Below the pieces are notes generated by a model, which did no database searches, was not told the DNA's origin, and was given only the letters and a program-made list of their open reading frames with translations. A DNA stretch of 64,000 nt. It comes from Saposhnikovia divaricata (Eukaryota; Streptophyta; Magnoliopsida; Apiales; Apiaceae). The stretch lies in assembly GCA_036435485.1 (NCBI GenBank), contig CM071596.1:60623001-60687000 (forward strand), written 5' to 3'. The position numbers and the translations under genes are program-made. This document shows positions 61,001 to 64,000 of this stretch, one piece after another. Positions within the stretch are counted from its first letter, which is position 1. Each line of letters opens with the position of its first letter.

Positions 61001-62790
61001 ACCGTCAATTGTGGTGGAACAGACCCTGATCCTGAAGCACTGTCATGTTGCACAGGCTTCAGCCATTGAGACAAAAAGTTAGAGCTAGAGCTAGGCTTGC
61101 TAGGCTCCTCAGTTACAGATGCAACTTCTGCAACCGGATGAACAGACTCTACTACTGCTGTCTCCACAGAAGTGGGATGAGTTACAACAGTAGTTGACAC
61201 AGGCACAGAGTCTCTAGTAAGAACTAGTGAATCCTCTGTGTTTGTGATGGTGTCATTAGGATATGCCCCAGCATGCATTCCCTGACCATCCAAATGTGGT
61301 ACCTGGGTGGTGAGCAAGGTGTCATGCACCAAGTCACTTGAATTCATTGGCTCATCAAAGGAAAAGAATTCTTGATGATCAATGCCTTGCTCCTCAATTG
61401 CTTGAGTTGCAGGCTTCAAAGAAATATGAGTGGTAGATTCTGAAAGAGAAGTGTGTTGTAGACAAGATTTTGGCAACTCCCCCTGAGAAATAGAGGGAGT
61501 TTCAGTTATGATGTGCTCTCCACTCAGTGTTGTGCCAGCCTTATCACTCCCTTGTGCTGACTCTTTACAGATAGGTGCATTGGGGAGGATGCTTGATTCT
61601 ATAGATGCATCCTGTTGAGAGGATACATCTAGTGAGCTGTGTGCCCCTGATTTTACAACTTCAGCCATTTGAGTGACTGAAGAGGTGGTTTTAGACTTCT
61701 TCTTCTTCTTTAGGCTTATGATAGGTGACTCAGGTTTCTCACTTTCTAACCCTAGTTCTACAGCCAAGGCTGCTTCAGTTAAGATTTCTAAAGGTTCAGA
61801 AGCAGCCTGTTTTCTCTTCTTTTTACTAACATCACCCTTTTGAGAGGATGATGCAGTTGGCTCTTTGCTGGATAGAGTGTTTGGCTGAGGGGGTTGGTTA
61901 GCAGGCCTTGGGTTAGCACTTTGTTCTCCTTGCTTAGGCTGTGCTAACTGTGATTTTGAATCAAATATTGGCATGTTGTGGGGGTAAGACCTAAACAAAC
62001 CCTCCATGTGGGGAGTTATGTTAAGTCTTACATCCACATCATTCCTAGTCTCCAAATTACCAAAAATGAGTTTGGTCATGGACTTAGGATAGCCTATTTT
62101 ACTCTTATCTACTCCAGGCAATTCAATCAAAGAAGCATTTTTAAAGTTAAGCACTGATTGAATAAAGCGAGGAAAGAAAATTTCATTACCTCTCTTGGCT
62201 GTGGTCTGACCAAGTCTCCCATAGAGTTCCTGTAGGATGAGAAGTCCAACATCTATCTTTCTCCCATGAGCCAAGGCATAGGCAAGCTGCTGCACGGGTG
62301 TACTAATCTGATCAAAGCTTGATTTCCGTGCAGTGAATACTTGAAGGAGTGTAGCAAATACAAAGCTCCATTCTTTCCTCAAGAACTTCCTATTCAACTT
62401 TCCCAGCTTGATAGTATCAGAGTAGTTGATGAAGTCAAAGAATTCTTCCAACTCATCATTGGAGGCCAGAGCATCATACGTCTCTTGCTGCATATCCAAG
62501 GCTTGATTCATGTCTGCAGTGGTGATAGTGATATCCTCTCCTTGAATCTTGCAGTGAACAATATAAGAGGTGATAGCATTCTCAAGAGCGATGACCTCCA
62601 CAGTAGCAGTCCTCCAGAATTGTTCCAATAGATCTATGTACAGAGTTGGGTTGGCTGAGAGCGCACTCTTGATGTATGATTCAGACAACCACCGAACAAA
62701 GCACTTGAAATTGGCATTCGGTGCTTCCACATCACTGGAGATTGCGATGAAATTAGTTTGGGATGGTATGGTGAGTTGAGTGTTTGCCAT
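58012..62790 (-). CDS. Sirevirus 3' ORF (env-like position), 1592 residues
   Basis: An uninterrupted ORF downstream of pol and upstream of the 3' LTR, the place of the 'env-like' gene of Sireviruses. Residues 1-265 form a folded-looking domain (FVRWLSESYIKSALSANPTL, LLEQFWRTATVEV, RKEWSFVFATLLQVFTARKS). This resembles a domain I know from many asterid retrotransposon proteins (LSE..I..AL..NPT..., LL.EFW.TA). Residues about 270-600 are Ser/Thr/Pro-rich with Lys clusters. Residues 640-890 are helical with heptad-like stretches (EKEVVSLHKSNAHLTDTV). Residues 1215-1270 are an Asp/Lys/Arg tract. Residues 1455-1592 are strongly coiled-coil (REREIERLESEAEKLRKKG). I see no signal peptide or membrane segment, so an envelope role is not supported by the sequence. 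Function unknown. The intact length suggests recent activity. Confidence 0.85.
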   Translation of the reverse strand: MANTQLTIPSQTNFIAISSDVEAPNANFKCFVRWLSESYIKSALSANPTLYIDLLEQFWRTATVEVIALENAITSYIVHCKIQGEDITITTADMNQALDMQQETYDALASNDELEEFFDFINYSDTIKLGKLNRKFLRKEWSFVFATLLQVFTARKSSFDQISTPVQQLAYALAHGRKIDVGLLILQELYGRLGQTTAKRGNEIFFPRFIQSVLNFKNASLIELPGVDKSKIGYPKSMTKLIFGNLETRNDVDVRLNITPHMEGLFRSYPHNMPIFDSKSQLAQPKQGEQSANPRPANQPPQPNTLSSKEPTASSSQKGDVSKKKRKQAASEPLEILTEAALAVELGLESEKPESPIISLKKKKKSKTTSSVTQMAEVVKSGAHSSLDVSSQQDASIESSILPNAPICKESAQGSDKAGTTLSGEHIITETPSISQGELPKSCLQHTSLSESTTHISLKPATQAIEEQGIDHQEFFSFDEPMNSSDLVHDTLLTTQVPHLDGQGMHAGAYPNDTITNTEDSLVLTRDSVPVSTTVVTHPTSVETAVVESVHPVAEVASVTEEPSKPSSSSNFLSQWLKPVQHDSASGSGSVPPQLTVEALQSLVVDQIPEFTKIAQHLLTANMPNPDYEAILLCHKEDVELQKEKIIDETERDGNIDAWLQGTNSIPLSEGLQYLREEYITSLGSNAKSLNPTDVFEAVNDSYKGILKAAHYLGKGLKTEINEVCSATTKEVHEIKRTFDAKFPQLETVLKDIRTCNATCTRMDNGLAILKDAVTGLGHKFQSLSDQTTDANAMLRTLFANQYGDKLVTEVPVHEMSRFEVQRLKDQSLSGFKANELFIKVDTLEKEVVSLHKSNAHLTDTVTTLTEQLNTQATTTADVLLHQQSMLSAMMKHMGLPLPDESSTPKVPPTVPVSVNKPKGEKRISKNSNPKGERPLEKGIKITEGGHQRTLKSTTHVPGKGKDKVDEPPTSLPVVTLPTVHITTPDGQRQSITTTVVAGSMPSDKPRISISKSAKPVEVKVVIEAKLQEIANSNVYHDDAFLEFLKVSREQAGDALLYHESLKSQIDCLTVVPRRLNNLWLKEILMVGKNKIWHLTINTLQSLKHSEVNVLLGLIEKGNENNKSLHDDLRNGQPSRLPEVFTDPRTIIYQAGTRIEDIKQLVIPKHLTPQNKNLIIAIIEKLIKKKGSRTAEELEAISYLRSYIATGIVSETAKFNPSKDQDKDEDKGDGRGRHHRSNKGDEDKKKKKDDEKRKNDDDQGKGSERKSGRQQASGIADSNLTTTQDSKSRVNAASSDLSKFASMASATVLPPQEEKKIQVKKPSVCFKKQTANGILQWSTNKGHILLPSNHVKRIKFKQAARKSKPTISKTLTIYPGLKLQPLDEDYDVDQLQFLQAQRIYHVAIVDNCLEIKYSDGREEKFKQGGCQHWGKLYDIERIIALLSSEDKVERVWKLELIDFVKMKRDHEEKVRKGCFEKWLAREREIERLESEAEKLRKKGLCRVQFNPYMVKYRRRNGNQVNIRMNLLNHYPANILEPVLEDFKDSILLEELDAMAEIIKAMDENTRKEKERREKEYDEFQAKAMERESKDNG

Positions 62791-63628
62791 TTGGGTAGAG
62801 AAGAAAAGAGAATTAGGATTGAAGAAGAAATTCGCAGTTAGGGTTTTTCAGAGGTTTCAGGAGTTGAGATGCTTGAGAAATCGAACGAAATGAATTGAAT
62901 AGTTGTGAAGTTGTATATATATATATGAATGTCTTGAGTTGTCGATAGATAAGTGTTCTGTAGCGACAAGTCATTCGAGAAGTATGAAACAACTATTCGA
63001 GAAGTCAAGAAAGGCTTATTCGATATCTCAGGCAGTTTTTAACTCACAGCTGGCAGTGATTTAACTCAGAAAATAATTCAAAGTTAAGAATATATTTTTA
63101 TGAGTGAAATGAAGGTTTGAATATAAATCCAAAAAGCGATTAAGTGTCAGCGAAAAATCAGCCTTTTCAAATGATTCGATAACTCAAATGCAGTATTCGA
63201 GAACTCTATCATTAGAGAACTAAAATACTCTATTCGAGAACTCAAAGTGTGCTATTCGATTTCTCTAAAAGACACTATTCGAGAACTCAAGAGGGTTCTA
63301 GATAGGCCTATTCGAGAACTCGAGCCAAGACATAACAATGAACCATTCGAGAAGTCTGACTTATCGAACTGTACTTTTCACTCATAAAATTCAATTTCCA
63401 CTATCCTTTAAAATTTACTAGAAATATTCATTGACGAATATTCTTCCAAATTAAATAGTGGTTTACTCAAAATTTTTACAGAAATTTCAAGCTACATATG
63501 TATGATTTTCAACATGTGCAGCATTGGAATATTTATACATCATACTCCAGCCAATACTTACTTCAGAAATATTAGGCATTTGATAAAGTAAGTATTTACT
63601 GCTGCAACAATCTAGTTGATATATTCAC
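62791..63628 (-). promoter_or_regulatory. pol-to-3'ORF spacer of element F with TTCnnGAA array
   Basis: A non-coding 0.84-kb spacer. Between 62970 and 63365 it carries seven copies of ATTCGAGAA(C/G)T, near 62975, 62995, 63194, 63232, 63276, 63309 and 63346, with variants containing TTCGATA or TTCGATTTCTC. The same core is repeated in the LTR. A TATA-like run (TATATATATATGAATG at about 62912-62928) lies between the array and the ORF start. Confidence 0.6.
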
Positions 63629-64000
63629 TTAGCCAGAATTCGAAGAATTCAGCATTCCAATCTCACTGACCAGCCTAGTGAAGGTGGCTTCATCTAATGG
63701 CTTAGTGAATATGTCAGCTAGTTGTTTTTCTGTAGAGACATAATGCAACTCAATGGTTCCATTAGTTGCATGTTCTCTAATGAAATGATATCTGATGTCA
63801 ATGTGCTTTGTCCTAGAATGATTGACAGGATTGGCAACTATAGAGATTGCACTTGTGTTGTCACACATGATAGGAATTCTTTCCAACACAAGTCCATAAT
63901 CTCTAAGTTGGTTTCTAATCCAAAGCACTTGAGCACAGCAACTTCCAGCAGCTATGTATTCAGCTTCAGCTGTGGAAGTTGACACAGATTGTTGTTTCTT
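63629..64000 (-). CDS. copia pol C-terminus (RNase H), partial
   Basis: The open frame enters from beyond the window and ends at 63629. It reads STSTAEAEYIAAGSCCAQVL, MCDNTSAISIVANPVNHSRT, KHIDIRYHFIREH and STEKQLADIFTKPLDE, the diagnostic end of Ty1/copia pol. The acidic RNase H residues in AEAEY, CDN and HIDIRYH are present. The rest of pol, with RT and integrase, lies outside. RNase H degrades the RNA strand during reverse transcription. Confidence 0.9.
   Translation of the reverse strand, partial: KKQQSVSTSTAEAEYIAAGSCCAQVLWIRNQLRDYGLVLERIPIMCDNTSAISIVANPVNHSRTKHIDIRYHFIREHATNGTIELHYVSTEKQLADIFTKPLDEATFTRLVSEIGMLNSSNSG

Larger units (their letters stand above)
42189..64000 (+). mobile_element. 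Ty1/copia Sirevirus-type element G (5' part; contains D, E and F)
   Basis: The LTR starts TGTTAGGAATATG at 42189 and ends GGGAATAACA at 43172. It is followed by a primer site TGGTATCAAAGC (43175) and a gag frame starting at 43232. Gag is broken by insertion D and then by element E within its zinc knuckle at 45755. The remainder of G, including pol and 3' LTR, must lie beyond the window on the far side of E and F. Removing D restores an uninterrupted gag frame. Confidence 0.75.
56572..64000 (-). mobile_element. Ty1/copia Sirevirus-type element F (3' half; continues past the window)
   Basis: Inserted in E's 3' LTR (E sequence stops at AATAATTCG, 56571). Reading on the minus strand from the window end: the end of pol (RNase H, stop at 63629), a 0.8-kb spacer, a 1592-residue ORF (62790-58012), a polypurine tract and the 3' LTR (57852-56572). 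The order pol, extra ORF, LTR is the Sirevirus layout. The 5' LTR and gag lie outside the window. Confidence 0.85.

Overview
This window is nuclear DNA of a flowering plant. It has an intron-bearing gene with GT-AG junctions, AT-rich intergenic sequence, plant MITEs and deeply nested LTR retrotransposons. The element families (Sirevirus-type copia with an extra 3' ORF, long-LTR Ty3/gypsy primed by tRNA-iMet) fit a large-genome eudicot, perhaps an asterid such as an Apiaceae. That placement is inference only.

1-17.6 kb is the host part. One recognisable gene, an Enhancer-of-polycomb-like (EPL) chromatin protein, lies at 2417-6276 (+) in five coding exons, with a probable 5'UTR intron. About 7.6 kb downstream are two broken EPL copies arranged head to head (13.9-15.9 kb on the minus strand, 15.9-17.6 kb on the plus strand) with only about 30 bp between them. 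They form a natural long inverted repeat that still shares stretches of 31 identical bases with the live gene. Around them are a Helitron-like element, two MITEs and microsatellites.

17.6-64 kb appears to be one transposon nest, inserted in the plus-strand EPL arm. The outer layer is a CACTA-like terminus at 17628. Its far portion (40.2-42.2 kb) carries exon fragments of a PI-PLC, a rhomboid protease and an unidentified gene, all on the minus strand. Into it went (i) element A (18408-40156), a non-autonomous LTR element with 3.7-kb LTRs and an interior of only about 0.5 kb, and (ii) element G (from 42189), a copia Sirevirus with a readable gag. A is split by gypsy-type element B (22960-36808), which is itself split by a solo LTR, C (28830-31794). 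G is split by a 1.5-kb TG...CA insertion, D (43396-44896), and by gypsy-type element E (from 45756, 5.15-kb LTR). E's 3' LTR is in turn split by a second Sirevirus, F (minus strand, 56572 to beyond the window), with a 1592-residue downstream ORF and the end of pol.

The most unusual observations are the EPL inverted repeat, a short poly(A)-binding-protein RRM-like segment inside the integrase region of both B and E, the PLC/rhomboid exon capture, the tiny interior of element A, and dense motif arrays in the two Sireviruses (TTCnnGAA in F, CAACGGAT in G). All functional statements rest on reading translations and repeats by eye. No database search was run.
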